From contig JBBBDQ010001294.1 of NCBI GenBank assembly GCA_037127315.1, positions 2,267,001-2,331,000 of the forward strand: a stretch of DNA of 64,000 bases. Direction: 5' to 3'. This stretch comes from Ascarosepion bandense. Its lineage: Eukaryota > Mollusca > Cephalopoda > Sepiida > Sepiidae. A program made the position numbers and the translations under genes. The notes beneath the pieces were generated by a model. It saw nothing but the letters and a program-made list of their open reading frames with translations. It made no database searches and was not told the DNA's origin. The first letter of the stretch is position 1. Each line of letters opens with the position of its first letter. Below are positions 1-8,264 of this stretch, piece by piece.

Positions 1-59
1 TTATTTTTTATTTTTTATTTTTATTAATTTATAGGTTATTTTTCATTATAATCTGTGAA

Positions 60-345
60 TTCCTGTGCATTCTTAGGAAAGATAGTGGGGTGGTTTTCCA
101 TTGCCTTTCCTGCAGTTTTGAATTCAGAACTTTCATTCACTTAGACTGGTTGACTAGCATGACTCACGCAGATTTTTCCTGCTATTTAACACATTACTGG
201 GGGTGAATGAAATAACATTGACTCATATTTTTCTTAAAGGTTCAAATTCCAGGTTCTTCTATTGCTTTTAGTTTTGCACAAAAGTGAATTCAATAGACAA
301 ACGTAGAATTTGAACTCACCTCATCAATTCCACTTTCTATTAAAC
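60..345 (-). mobile_element. Possible degenerate tRNA-type SINE
   Basis: Read on the minus strand, the segment near 270-340 resembles the tRNA-like head of the other SINEs here, with a B-box-like stretch (complement of tttgaactcacc near 310). The part near 90-115 recalls the conserved 3' body ('ccattgcctttcctgcag'). The match is loose and no target-site duplication was found. Confidence 0.3.
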
Positions 346-360
346 AAACCAATCAAATGG

Positions 361-2035
361 TGGTGGTAATGGTTATATTAGCCTTTTCCCTACAAGGAAA
401 TATTTGGCATTCATTGACCAAGCAGCAAATATAGTTTTTGGTAATTTTATAAAATCTTTCTCTTAAAACAATTTTTCAGGAAAATAGCTACCTCAAGTCT
501 AGTAGCTGTTATTAAAAGAGACAAAAGTGTGAAGAAGGGCCCACATTTTCATGCTAAAAAAATACGTTAACACTTAGGAAATCCTTGAACTTCTTTTTAT
601 AACACATCAGATCCAGCCGGAAAGAGACAAATGGTAATATTAACCGTTTCCTTATAAAGAAACATTTAATATTCATTGACTGAGCAGCCAGTAATAGTTT
701 CGTATGAGCTCGTAAGATCTTTCTCTTAAAACAATTTTAGGGAGATAAGTTTTCTCAGATCCAGTAGTTGTTATTGCTCTTTCAAGTATTGATAAAGATT
801 TTCTTTCCAACCTTTCATTTGAATTAGTGTGGAATGTTAACATTTTTGTCTGCTTCTTTTAGGTTAAACCAGTATTTGATATTTATACTTTTACAATGAA
901 TTATAACATTCTTTCATTTGCTTGTTAGTTTTTTCTTTTTGTTTTCTTTTTGTGTGTGTGTGTTTGTGTTTGTGTTTTTTTTGTTTTTGTTTTTGTTTTT
1001 TGTTTTTTTGTTTTTAGGTGAGGTGAGTTGCTATCTGATAATGTAATCGTAATATTAACTGATTCCTGTCAGTGTTGCTGTCTGTTGAAAGTTATTAAAT
1101 TTTACTGTTAAAATGATTTTTCTGGACTATAGGTTTTTCAATTCCAGTAGCCGTTATAACTCTTTCAAGTATTGATAGAGTTTCCTCCTAACTTCTCATT
1201 CGAAGCAGTGTAAAACATCAATATCTTGATTATGTCATTATTTTCTCTCCATACTGCAGTACTGTCCATTTTAGTTGTTTTTGTTGTGTTGTTGTTAAAA
1301 TTCCTCAAGTGGTGTGGTTTCTATTATCTAGTATTTGTTTTCTGTTATTTGGTACAGTTATTGAGTATATTGGATGTGCGTTGTGATGCAATGGATATCG
1401 GCTCGAAACGACAAATCGGGGAGCCGGTTTCGAATTGTAGTTGAATTTCTTGCATTCACTTACGCACAAATACCCTTGGGAAAGGTATTAATCCGTCTCT
1501 TCCCTCCAGTTATTAGTTAAATAATGGGACAGACTGGGTTCAATAGCCTTGGTTGGCAACCAGTCTACCGCAGAAAGCAATGGCAAACTACTGCGGAATA
1601 ATCTTCTGCCCAGCCAGTCATGTCTCTTCCGAGACATGATCGCCCAAAGCGTGTATCACGTATGGCACTTAACTGACTGATTGAGCATATTGAATTGAAA
1701 GAGTCTTGCTATACATAAATGGTAATGACAATATTATCCGTTTCCTACGATTGACATTCATTGACCGATCAGCCAGTACTTTTTTTGGTTAAAGTTTATA
1801 AAATATTTTTCTTAAAACAATTTTTCAGGAAAATAAGTTTTTCAGATCCAATAGCTGTTATCAATCTTTCCGGTACTGATGAAGGTTTTCTTCCTAACCT
1901 TTTATTTGAAGTAGTGTGGAATGGAATGTTAACAACTTCAGCTCCATTTTTGTCTGCTTTTTCTTTTTAGGTTAGTCCCGTTTTTGATATTTATGCTTCA
2001 TAATGATTCATAACTTTCTTTCATTTGTTTGTCCT
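361..2035 (+). repeat. Cluster of four copies of dispersed repeat R1
   Basis: Four partial copies lie at about 361-520, 630-925, 1047-1370 and 1715-2035. They share blocks such as 'attcattgac', 'tctcttaaaacaattttt', 'agatccagtag' and 'cctttcatttgaa', each followed by 'gtgtggaatgttaacat' or a variant. Copies 3 and 4 are separated by an inserted SINE-1. The repeat also occurs near 22255-22495 on the plus strand and 12650-13400 on the minus strand. I see no coding capacity, tRNA box or terminal inverted repeat, so the class is unknown. Confidence 0.6.
1372..1684 (+). mobile_element. tRNA-derived SINE (SINE-1), full length
   Basis: The head (1372-1445) is tRNA-like, with an A-box-like region around 'gatgcaatggatatcggctc' and a B-box-like 'ggtttcgaattg'. 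The body contains 'cccttgggaaaggtatta', then a conserved 3' module 'ggttggcaaccagtctaccg' and 'atgtctcttccgagacatga' (a short hairpin), and it ends in 'cacttaactgactga'. At least eight more copies in the window align over the same blocks, which fixes the ends. Pol III transcription and LINE-driven mobility are expected for this class. The conserved 3' module may be one of the named SINE superfamily domains, which I cannot verify. Confidence 0.88.
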
Positions 2036-2423
2036 CTTTTCTTGGGTGGGGCTTGGTTTCGATTTTTTTTTTTTTCAATTTCTTTTCTGAAATTGTTGAC
2101 TTGAGAATGTGCTCATGAAAGTAATTTGCTTCTTTTTCATTTCTTCTGTCACCTCCAAACTCGAGTGAATCCAACAACTTACTTTCATTGCTTGCTTTTT
2201 TCTCACAAGTGATTCCTTCTGCCCCGGAGGGGAATTAGCTTGTTCTCTCAGGCATTATTATATGTGGGTCTTGTGATAATCACCTCCAGGCCATTTCTGA
2301 GCATGAAACAGAAATGCAGGTTCTAAGGTGATGCCCCGTTACTACAAAGCCTTACAGACATATTGCGGTCCACAGAAATCCATTTATATACAGACATACA
2401 AACAGACAGACACACACGTGAAT

Positions 2424-2425
<2 letters not shown>
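2036..2425. other. No recognisable feature
   Basis: Non-repetitive AT-rich sequence with a poly-T run near 2066. I could not match it to any other part of the window. Confidence 0.5.
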
Positions 2426-2431
<6 letters not shown>

Positions 2432-2470
<39 letters not shown>

Positions 2471-2499
2471 GTTTATAGATAGATAGATAGATAGATAGA
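2432..2499. repeat. (TC)n and (ATAG)n microsatellites
   Basis: About 19 TC dinucleotides are followed, after a short spacer, by about six ATAG tetramers. Confidence 0.95.
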
Positions 2500-2619
2500 A
2501 ATGAATAAGGAACGAAGAAAGTATTTGCAACGTTCATAACATTAATTTAAAACAGTGCTCAATATAAAAATAGAGCAATGAATATTTATTATAAATTATG
2601 CTTTAGAATATGTACAAAC

Positions 2620-2690
2620 TACAATCTATTACAAAAGAGTACATTTTGTTTTGACATTGAAAGAGCAATGTCTCATCAGGTAGTTAGTCA
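2620..2690 (-). ncRNA. Hammerhead ribozyme, left arm (G12 changed)
   Basis: On the minus strand the core CUGAUGA occupies 2679-2673. Helix II is GACAUUG/CAAUGUC (2672-2666 with 2659-2653, 7 bp, 6-nt loop). The expected GAAA reads AAAA (2652-2649). Helix III is ACAAAA/UUUUGU (2649-2644 with 2636-2631), and the NUH site is GUA with A at 2630. The G12 substitution removes the base that acts in catalysis in this family, so this copy is probably inactive. Confidence 0.6.
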
Positions 2691-3164
2691 TGATGGTAGT
2701 AAACGTTATTTTTTAAAAGAAAATTCATGAAAATTCACTTTTTGTGTGTGTGTGTGGGGGGGGGGGGGCAAATTCTTTTTTGTTGTCTCCTCCACCAGTT
2801 TCTTTCCCTGTGCATTTTCTCACTTTTTCTCACTTGCTTCCCCCTCTGTTCATTTTCTTTTTCCTCTTTATCAAGCCCAAACGTCGTGCATATACTTTAC
2901 TACTTCCTATCTAAATTTCGGGTTTATTTCTCCTTGATCCGTCTTTCATTGGCTCTTTCCTCATGTTTCTTTATTTCTTTCTCTCTTGTTTTCCTCTTTG
3001 TTTTTTATTTCCTCTTTGTCTTTCTATTTCCTCTTTTTTTTTATTTCTCTTTTTGTTTTCTCATATTTCCTATCCTCTTTACCTCGTACGAAAAATTTTA
3101 CCAATAAAAGGAAGTGAATTTTCATCAATTTTCTTTTCAAAAATAACGTTTATTCCCATCATTA

Positions 3165-3235
3165 CTAAATACCTCATGAGACATTGTTCTTTCAATGTCG
3201 AAACAAAATTTACACTTTTGTAGTAGACTGTAGCT
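3165..3235 (+). ncRNA. Hammerhead ribozyme, right arm (G5 changed)
   Basis: The core reads CUCAUGA at 3173-3179, one change from CUGAUGA. Helix II is a perfect 7 bp (3180-3186 with 3193-3199). GAAA lies at 3200-3203. Helix III is 6 bp (3203-3208 with 3216-3221, loop UUUACAC). The cleavage triplet is GUA ending at 3222, and helix I starts with UAC/GUA (3070s not involved; 3170-3172 with 3223-3225). The change at core position 5 should impair activity. The opposite arm carries the intact core but a different lesion. Confidence 0.6.
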
Positions 3236-3249
3236 TCTACATGTTTTAA

Positions 3250-3260
3250 ATATAATATAT

Positions 3261-3329
<69 letters not shown>

Positions 3330-3500
3330 AGATTTGAACATTGTTTTGTCTCCTTTGACTAGGATATTTTGGTGCTTTTTTATTTTTTATTTTTTATTTT
3401 TTACTTCGGTAGTCAAAATTTTTAATTCTTTTAATACATATCGTCGAAGAAACAGAAAAGTTTGAAACCATGGTAGCGTAATCGGTGGATTCCCCCCCCA

Positions 3501-3567
<67 letters not shown>

Positions 3568-3621
3568 TAAATCATGTTTACTGCGCTTTTGCGGGACTAA
3601 TAGGATTATATATATATATAT
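3250..3621. repeat. (TA)n arrays with short unique spacer
   Basis: Three TA arrays lie at about 3255-3326, 3503-3560 and 3606-3621. The spacers contain A/T runs and a C8 run near 3492. No element could be identified in the spacers. Confidence 0.9.
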
Positions 3622-3842
3622 AGAAGCAAGTCGATGTCTAACCGTACTGATGAGCTGTGATACAACGAAACAGATCTGTCTACGGATGACTATTTACGCT
3701 CTCACACCCCGATTAAGCACTACAGAAGAATGGTAGACATAAAAAAAATAGTAACTACTCACGCCTCTACGCATTGTTCATTCAGTTATGAATTTGAACA
3801 CTCTCGGCTACTGGCGTGTGTTTACATTGTATACAACACGCT
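3622..3842 (+). mobile_element. SINE-H fragment: hammerhead plus tail
   Basis: This aligns with the minus-strand copy at 26485-26767 from the hammerhead onward: 'ggatgactattta', 'gctctcacacc', 'agaatggtagac', 'ttcattcag', 'gaacactctc'. The tRNA-like head is missing on the left, where a TA array abuts. The fragment ends in a small inverted repeat (GCGTGT...ACACGC, about 3814-3841), and the other copy ends in an analogous hairpin. A tRNA head of the same family follows 20 bp downstream, so 3622-3978 reads as a truncated tandem pair (hammerhead-tail, head-hammerhead). Confidence 0.75.
3634..3690 (+). ncRNA. Hammerhead ribozyme, apparently intact
   Basis: All elements of a type I hammerhead can be drawn. 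Helix I is CCGUA/UACGG (3642-3646 with 3681-3685). The core is CUGAUGA (3647-3653). Helix II is 3654-3658 with 3662-3666 around loop GAU, with one C-A mismatch. GAAA lies at 3667-3670. Helix III is ACA/UGU (3670-3672 with 3677-3679) closing loop GAUC. The GUC site ends at 3680, so cleavage is predicted between 3680 and 3681. The helix III segment ACAGAUCUGU is fully self-complementary, which would also allow a dimeric (double) hammerhead, as known for several short-stem-III ribozymes. Confidence 0.8.
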
Positions 3843-3862
3843 AAAGTCCGCCTTGCTTTGCC

Positions 3863-3978
3863 TCGCGCCCATAGCTCAGAGGTAGAATCGCCGAGTGATG
3901 TCGACTCATTCGGGTTTCAATCCTGGCTAGAAGAAAACGGATGTATAACCGTACCGTTGAGCTGTTTCCGGATGACTA
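3863..3978 (+). mobile_element. SINE-H fragment: tRNA head plus deleted hammerhead
   Basis: The tRNA-like head has an A box (3872-3890, 'tagctcagaggtagaatcg') and a B box (3912-3923, 'gggtttcaatcc'). It is followed by the first strand of hammerhead helix I (CCGUA at 3949-3953), a degenerate core (CCGTTGA) and the first strand of helix II (3961-3965). About 25 nt that should contain GAAA and helix III are missing; the sequence resumes at 'ccggatgac'. A TA array truncates the rest. Confidence 0.75.
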
Positions 3979-4139
3979 TATATATATATATATATATATA
4001 TATTGTGTATTTGGGCTGCAGTTTTTATTTTATGCAGGTTTCATTGAAAATGAAAGGGCAATGTGCCTGCCATGTTCCGAACACGGTAACAATGTTACAT
4101 AACAATCCAACAATACCGTTGTAGGATCTATGAAAGTCA
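3979..4139. repeat. (TA)n and short unassigned spacer
   Basis: A TA array of about 24 bp is followed by sequence leading into the PLE. It contains 'gaacacggtaacaatgttac', which recurs in altered form near 5905-5935 ('gaacatggtaacaatattct') at the other side of the PLE. This could be a remnant of PLE terminal repeats. Confidence 0.5.
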
Positions 4140-5165
4140 ACAAAATTATTGGTGATTATTATCAAACTGGATACTTATACGGTAATGTGAAAATAAACCT
4201 GGATACTCTTACGGCCTATTATTTCTCAGATTCCAACACTGGTAAATCAATTATCAAAATTCCTTAATGATATTATCATCCCATACCTTTCTATCAATTA
4301 TAGTATTAACTGAACCCATGAATTATTTTAAATTTTGAGATCTACTACACCAAACAATGGCACCCCCGCATCACTTGATGTCGAAAATCTATTTACTAAT
4401 GTGCCTGTTGCTGAAACTATTGACATAATAATTAACTCTGTATATAAACATAATTCAATTCCACCCCCATCTATCAATTCCAATATTTAAAAAAATCTCT
4501 TACTTACCTTCACCACTAATGTATCTTTTTACGACCATCATGGTAATATTTAAATGCAAACTAATTGTATAAGTATGGGAAACCCTCTTGGTTTGTGCTT
4601 CTTAAACTTTTATATACCCCACGTTGAAAACATAGTTTTTAAAAAAGTTACTAATCCAAAATATATGTTCGATAAATTGATGATATTTTTTTTAGCTGAC
4701 AACAAAAACGAAATCGATAATCTTAAAACTACTTTTATAAAAGTTTTATAAATTTCTGTTCTCCACTTCACATATGAACCTAGCCAAAAAAAAAAAACAA
4801 AAAAATAAAAAACTCCCATTTCTGGATGTTCTTGTAGATTCTAGTAATACTTTCACAACTTCAGTAAAAAAACCTATGAGCAAAAATTCTTGCCACCTTA
4901 AATTTATCAGTCAATGTCCTCTTCGCGACAAAATCGACGTTATTAAAACTTTCCTCACGAGAGCGTATGAGAATTCATCCTCTCACCTTGCTTTTCTTCA
5001 AAGAACTTCACAATTTGAAACAAACACTTGTCAACACGACATTCCAAATTATTTGCTTACTATATCAAACCCTTTTCTTCATAATGTAACCAATGGCAAC
5101 CATAAAAACGTAGACAAAACAACAACATTAATATTTTCTTTACAAAAATCAGCTGCGCAATATTA
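4140..5165 (+). pseudogene. Penelope-like element reverse transcriptase, decayed (PLE-1)
   Basis: Translation in mixed frames gives the order of PLE reverse transcriptase motifs. These are a YGxxKI-like segment near 4175, 'SLDVENLFTNVP' near 4370-4410 (motif A region, cf. FDVxSLFTNVP), 'MGNPLGLCFLNFY' near 4575-4613 (cf. MGSPLSPxxAN), and 'KLPFLDVLVDS' near 4808-4840. The YxDD region is replaced by 'IFFLAD' near 4685, so the catalytic aspartate pair is not preserved as such. Several stops and frameshifts split the frame. The GIY-YIG part follows at 5255. In PLEs this protein performs target-primed reverse transcription; this copy is dead. Confidence 0.8.
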
Positions 5166-5254
5166 ACAGGACGAATCTTCTATTCACAATATCATCCGAA
5201 ATTATACAACACTGACCAATTCAAATAAAAAAATTTAATTATCTATTATAAAAA

Positions 5255-5380
5255 ATTCAAAGCAGCCAACATTATTATCAATAATAATAATTCACCTGCA
5301 AAGAACCAGTGTCGTTTACGAATTTATGTCCTTTAAAAAACTGTTCCTCAACTCTCCAAATCCGTAAACAATTAAATCCG

Positions 5381-5434
<54 letters not shown>

Positions 5435-5622
5435 CGTATCACCCCCGAGCAAGGCGGTAACGCCACTGATGTACAGGGGGCTATGTAATAGTGAAAATAT
5501 TGGAAAAGGGGAAGCCGGAAACCACATCCTAAACAGGGAACAAGGAATGAGCCTCTTAACCTGTTCAATAGACGTGGGTGGAGTGTGAACCGGGCGATAG
5601 ATAGATCTATCTACTCCAATTA

Positions 5623-5681
<59 letters not shown>

Positions 5682-5830
5682 ATCCGCCAAAATTGACGAG
5701 AAGATTGAGATTGCAACTTTCTTACAACAGTTCCATCCGATCTCATTTAAACACACGTCGAGATCTTCCAGGACCTATCCGTGATATCCTCGTTGATAAT
5801 ACATACATAATAGCATCGTCCACATGCAAA
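5255..5830 (+). pseudogene. PLE-1 GIY-YIG endonuclease remnant, split by an insertion
   Basis: 'TSVVYEFMS' (near 5308-5335) matches the first GIY-YIG strand of PLE proteins (cf. VVYEFxCP). After an interruption of about 300 bp, 'LTRRLRLQLSYNSSIRSHL' (near 5690-5750) matches the later part of the same domain. The interruption consists of a TA array, a minus-strand LINE-A end and a TG array. I infer that the LINE-A fragment landed in the endonuclease coding region. Confidence 0.6.
5384..5685 (-). mobile_element. LINE-A 3' end (one unit) flanked by TA and TG arrays
   Basis: The minus-strand LINE-A terminus (5431-5490, containing 'gcaaggcggtaacgccactg') is followed by one copy of its 150-bp unit ('aaacagggaacaagg', 'ctgttcaatagacgtgggtg'). 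A TA array lies at 5384-5430, where the poly(A) tail should be, and a (TG)n array at 5623-5680 on the other side. The dinucleotide arrays probably grew from the element ends. Confidence 0.8.
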
Positions 5831-6020
5831 AAAAAAAAAAAGATTAAAAATAATGGAGTCATTACTAATAAAAAAGAGAAATTCTGCACTTAATAACACC
5901 AATTATGAACATGGTAACAATATTCTTACCATGTTCGAAACTTAACATACACAAGACTCTATATGCATAAATTTGACCCATGTTTATTTACAAGTAAAAC
6001 AAACGGGGGACTTTCTTCTA
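5830..6020 (+). other. PLE-1 3' region
   Basis: Continues the PLE after the endonuclease remnant. It contains an A14 run (5827-5840) and the imperfect palindrome 'acatggtaacaatattct taccatgt' near 5909-5936. No coding signal is seen. Confidence 0.45.
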
Positions 6021-6075
6021 GAAAACGAATTCAAACGTTGGAATTTTTACAATTCCAACGTTTGAATTCGTTTTC
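6021..6075. repeat. Perfect 25-bp inverted repeat with 5-nt loop
   Basis: Positions 6021-6045 are the exact reverse complement of 6051-6075, with loop TTTAC. The arms start 'gaaaacgaattcaaacg'. It lies between the PLE-1 endonuclease remnant and its terminal hammerhead-like motif. Confidence 0.95.
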
Positions 6076-6204
6076 TCTCTTCACAACTTTTTGAAATCTT
6101 ATTACCTCTCAATCTACTTAATTCTTCTCATTGGGCAGCCTTGTTTTTATTTCTTCAATACTTTTTTATCTCCTTTTCTATATATTACAAAATAAAATTA
6201 AACA

Positions 6205-6275
6205 CATTTTACTGCCTGATGATGGTGTTTTAACACCGAAACATTATAACTCTCAAGTTGCTGTATGTAAATATT
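6205..6275 (+). ncRNA. Hammerhead-like motif at the PLE-1 3' end
   Basis: The core CUGAUGA lies at 6216-6222, followed by a helix II of GGUGUU/AACACC (6 bp, loop UU) and GAAAC at 6238-6242. Helix I may be UACUGC/GCUGUA with one mismatch (5' strand 6210-6215; 3' strand near 6260), using a GUU site. Helix III would then be only about 2 bp with a long loop. Hammerheads are established in PLE terminal repeats, and the position fits. Confidence 0.5.
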
Positions 6276-6574
6276 ATAATAAAAATAATTATTATATATA
6301 TATATATATATTTATACATGATACCTTTGCCATCAGAAAAGCAAATGGATCATGACATGTGAAGTCACAAGTTTATCCACCTGAAGAGAGTCAACTTTAA
6401 ATTCGAAACATGTGTAGCGACACAAATAACATTATGGACACTTAATACATCATACAAAAAGCAAGTAATAATTATAATAATAGCAACAATAAATCTAAAC
6501 TTTAAACAGAAGGTTCACAGCTTCTCACATTTTTCTTATATATATATATATGTGGGCAAGACCATTCAGTGTTT
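6276..6574. other. Spacer with a weak hammerhead-like core
   Basis: Contains TA arrays (6295-6310, 6538-6551) and, at 6382-6420, CTGAAGA followed by a possible 4-bp helix (GAGU/AUUC) and GAAAC. No convincing helix I. Probably the end of a further degraded PLE or SINE. Confidence 0.35.
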
Positions 6575-7010
6575 GGAGGTAAGGATGGGTCAGCATATGC
6601 TGAGTAGAGTCTGCAGACATGAACCAATAACATCTTGGCAGTCGCAGACTCATGAGTCAGCAATTGGCGAGCACCTATTAAATTAAATCAACTGCAGGTC
6701 ACATTATTTCCCTGATTTCTTCTTTGTCTTGCACAGGGTTAGGACGAGACTCCATCTGGACATCCTGGAGTCTCTGACTGTCAACATACAACATTCTGTC
6801 CTGTGCAGACAGATAGAATTGAAATTCAAATTGAAACTCTTTGGGAAAACCACCGCTGAACACAGAGGTAATATGTTTTTTTTATCCTGTGTTTTAACCT
6901 CGGACATTGTTCAAAAAATTTTTCTTGACAACTTCTTTGTTTTAATTGCCCATGATTAGTTTCTGAAGATGTGTCGGCTGAAAGGCGTCTTAAAAATCCC
7001 CCTGCTATTA
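6575..7010 (+). pseudogene. PLE GIY-YIG C-terminal remnant (PLE-2)
   Basis: Frame-shifted translation gives 'SAIGEHLL' (near 6658) and 'LDILESLTVN' then 'VLCRQIELKFKLKLFGK' (6755-6850). These match the end of PLE endonuclease domains (conserved 'AI..HL', 'LE...I', 'LC.Q...L.LF'). A motif 'ctgaagatgtgtcggctgaaagg' reminiscent of PLE 3' ends follows at 6963-6985, but no good helix II can be drawn there. The upstream part is absent. Confidence 0.65.
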
Positions 7011-7129
7011 TTTTATCTTTTTTAATTGAGATACTTTTGTATCTGTCTTAATAAAAAATGATCTTTTTAAAAATAATAATAATATATATATGTATGTATA
7101 CTTAGAAATTATAACATCAATATGTTATA

Positions 7130-7185
7130 ATATCTATACAAAAGTAGCTATTTTGTTTCAATACTACTTGTATTTCATCAAACTT
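7130..7185 (-). ncRNA. Hammerhead ribozyme, left arm of second foldback
   Basis: On the minus strand the core is UUGAUGA (7181-7175), one change from consensus at C3. Helix II is AAUAC/GUAUU (7174-7170 with 7164-7160), loop AAGUA. GAAA is intact (7159-7156). Helix III is ACAAAA/UUUUGU (7156-7151 with 7143-7138), and the site is GUA with A at 7137. This is the least damaged hammerhead of the foldback family in the window. Confidence 0.6.
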
Positions 7186-7199
7186 GAAATCAGCACCAT

Positions 7200-7252
7200 C
7201 ACTTAATAAGACACAAGTATTGTCGAAACAAAATAGTTACTTTTGTAGTGAT
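7200..7252 (+). ncRNA. Degenerate hammerhead, right arm of second foldback
   Basis: Helix II is GACA/UGUC (7210-7213 with 7221-7224), GAAA lies at 7225-7228, helix III is 6 bp (7228-7233 with 7241-7246) and GUA ends at 7247. The core before helix II reads UUAAUAA instead of CUGAUGA, with three transition changes, so it is inactive. Confidence 0.45.
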
Positions 7253-7283
7253 ATTATAACATATTTATGTTGTAATTTCTAAA

Positions 7284-7374
7284 TAAATATTATTCGCTGC
7301 ACTTTGTATTGAGCACTTTTTAAGAATAGTGTTTCTTTGGATACAGAATATTATTCCATCTATACCTACCCTCT

Positions 7375-7425
<51 letters not shown>

Positions 7426-7799
7426 TGTATCAAAAATACTTTGACAAACATCATGGCCCATGTTCTTCAAACCAAATCCAAATCAAGGACAGATGTCAAC
7501 AAACCTTTTGTTTTCCAATTATTAAGTTTAAATAAAGTTTACACTTATTTGACACTGTTTTGCTATGTAGACTAAGTCTAGACTAAGTCACAAATGTGAC
7601 TTAGTCTAGACTTAGTCTCTGTCTAGTCTTAGTCTCTGTCTTTAATGTTTAACATGTGTATAGCCATGAGCTAACTGAGAAGTGTTCCATTTAACAATAG
7701 CATATATGATTTTTATATATGGCTGCACAAATGGTTTGGACACAAGGCTGATATCAGATTACATTTCAGACAAATCATCAAACTTTTGCTAATTTTTAT
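7284..7799. other. Spacer with TA/TG array
   Basis: A TA/TG array lies at 7379-7424. Near 7570-7640 a short motif ('ctaagtctagactaagtc', 'gacttagtctagactta') is repeated in both orientations and forms a local palindrome. Nothing else was recognised. Confidence 0.5.
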
Positions 7800-8240
7800 C
7801 ATTGTATTACTGGCACAGAATCCATGGTACCACAAACTATGGATCAAGGAAGATTGAGATTTGCTCGTACACCTGATCATGAAGAACACATAATCTATGG
7901 GCTGTTGGAGACAATCCAGGTATCATTTCAAGTCAAGTGGCCCTACCATGTCATACAGCTCATAGTACCACATGGAGGGTACTTTGAGAGTAGCTCTTGT
8001 ATCTGTATCCTTTGCAATGGGTGCAGGGTCTTTCACTTTCTGATCCTTTACCACAAGAGAACTTTTATTGATGGTTTATTGTACAGACTGCCGATTCGTT
8101 GTTTTTCTCTTTGGTATTGTTTGGAAGAGATGGAATAACAAATTTACACAACATTTGTGGGCAGATCAAAATCCCCATGATACAATACAGATTAGACAAC
8201 ACAGCAGTTTACAGTTAATGTGTTGATTGAAATTGTAGTT
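7800..8240 (+). pseudogene. Decayed Tc1-related DDE transposase
   Basis: 'RFARTPDHEEHIIYGLLE' (near 7850-7905) and, in another frame, 'WADQNPHDTIQIRQH' (near 8158-8203) match the N-terminal helix-turn-helix and the catalytic-domain region of a widespread invertebrate transposase (Tc1/Tc3-related, known copies with 'EENPHDTIETRHQ'). The region between should hold the first catalytic aspartate, but reads 'ILYHKRTF' where 'VLFTDEATF' is expected. Frameshifts and stops throughout. Assignment rests on remembered family patterns. Confidence 0.55.
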
Positions 8241-8264
8241 GACTGCTTGTTAATGCATCACTCA

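Larger units (their letters stand above)
2606..3245. mobile_element. Foldback element with a hammerhead ribozyme in each arm
   Basis: Two arms of about 135 bp (2606-2738 and 3112-3245) are inverted copies of each other. They are separated by about 370 bp of pyrimidine-rich filler with a TG run and a G13 run (2745-2770). Both arms contain the same hammerhead-like structure, on opposite strands and pointing outwards. The arms have diverged at scattered positions, so the element is not recent. An AT array abuts its right end. Penelope-like elements are known to carry hammerheads in terminal repeats that can lie in inverted orientation, so this could be a PLE-derived non-autonomous remnant; no protein remnant supports that directly. 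Confidence 0.7.
7100..7283. mobile_element. Second foldback element with paired hammerheads
   Basis: Arms at about 7100-7170 and 7213-7283 are inverted copies ('agaaattataacatcaatat' against its counterpart on the right). The centre is about 40 bp. Each arm carries the same helix III and GUA architecture as the element at 2606-3245, so the two belong to one family despite different helix II sequences. A short TA run lies on the left side. Confidence 0.7.

Noticed and set aside
1871..1895. CTGATGA in an R1 copy
   Set aside because: No GAAA or helix follows; other R1 copies read 'attgataaag' there.
3865..3930. Functional tRNA gene
   Set aside because: A and B boxes are present but the acceptor stem does not pair and the sequence is a SINE head.
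6963..6990. CTGAAGA...GAAAG at the PLE-2 end as a hammerhead
   Set aside because: The intervening bases do not pair; only the position within the element is suggestive.
7824..8138. 104-residue frame as a host gene
   Set aside because: Its start matches a Tc1-related transposase and the rest continues in other frames.
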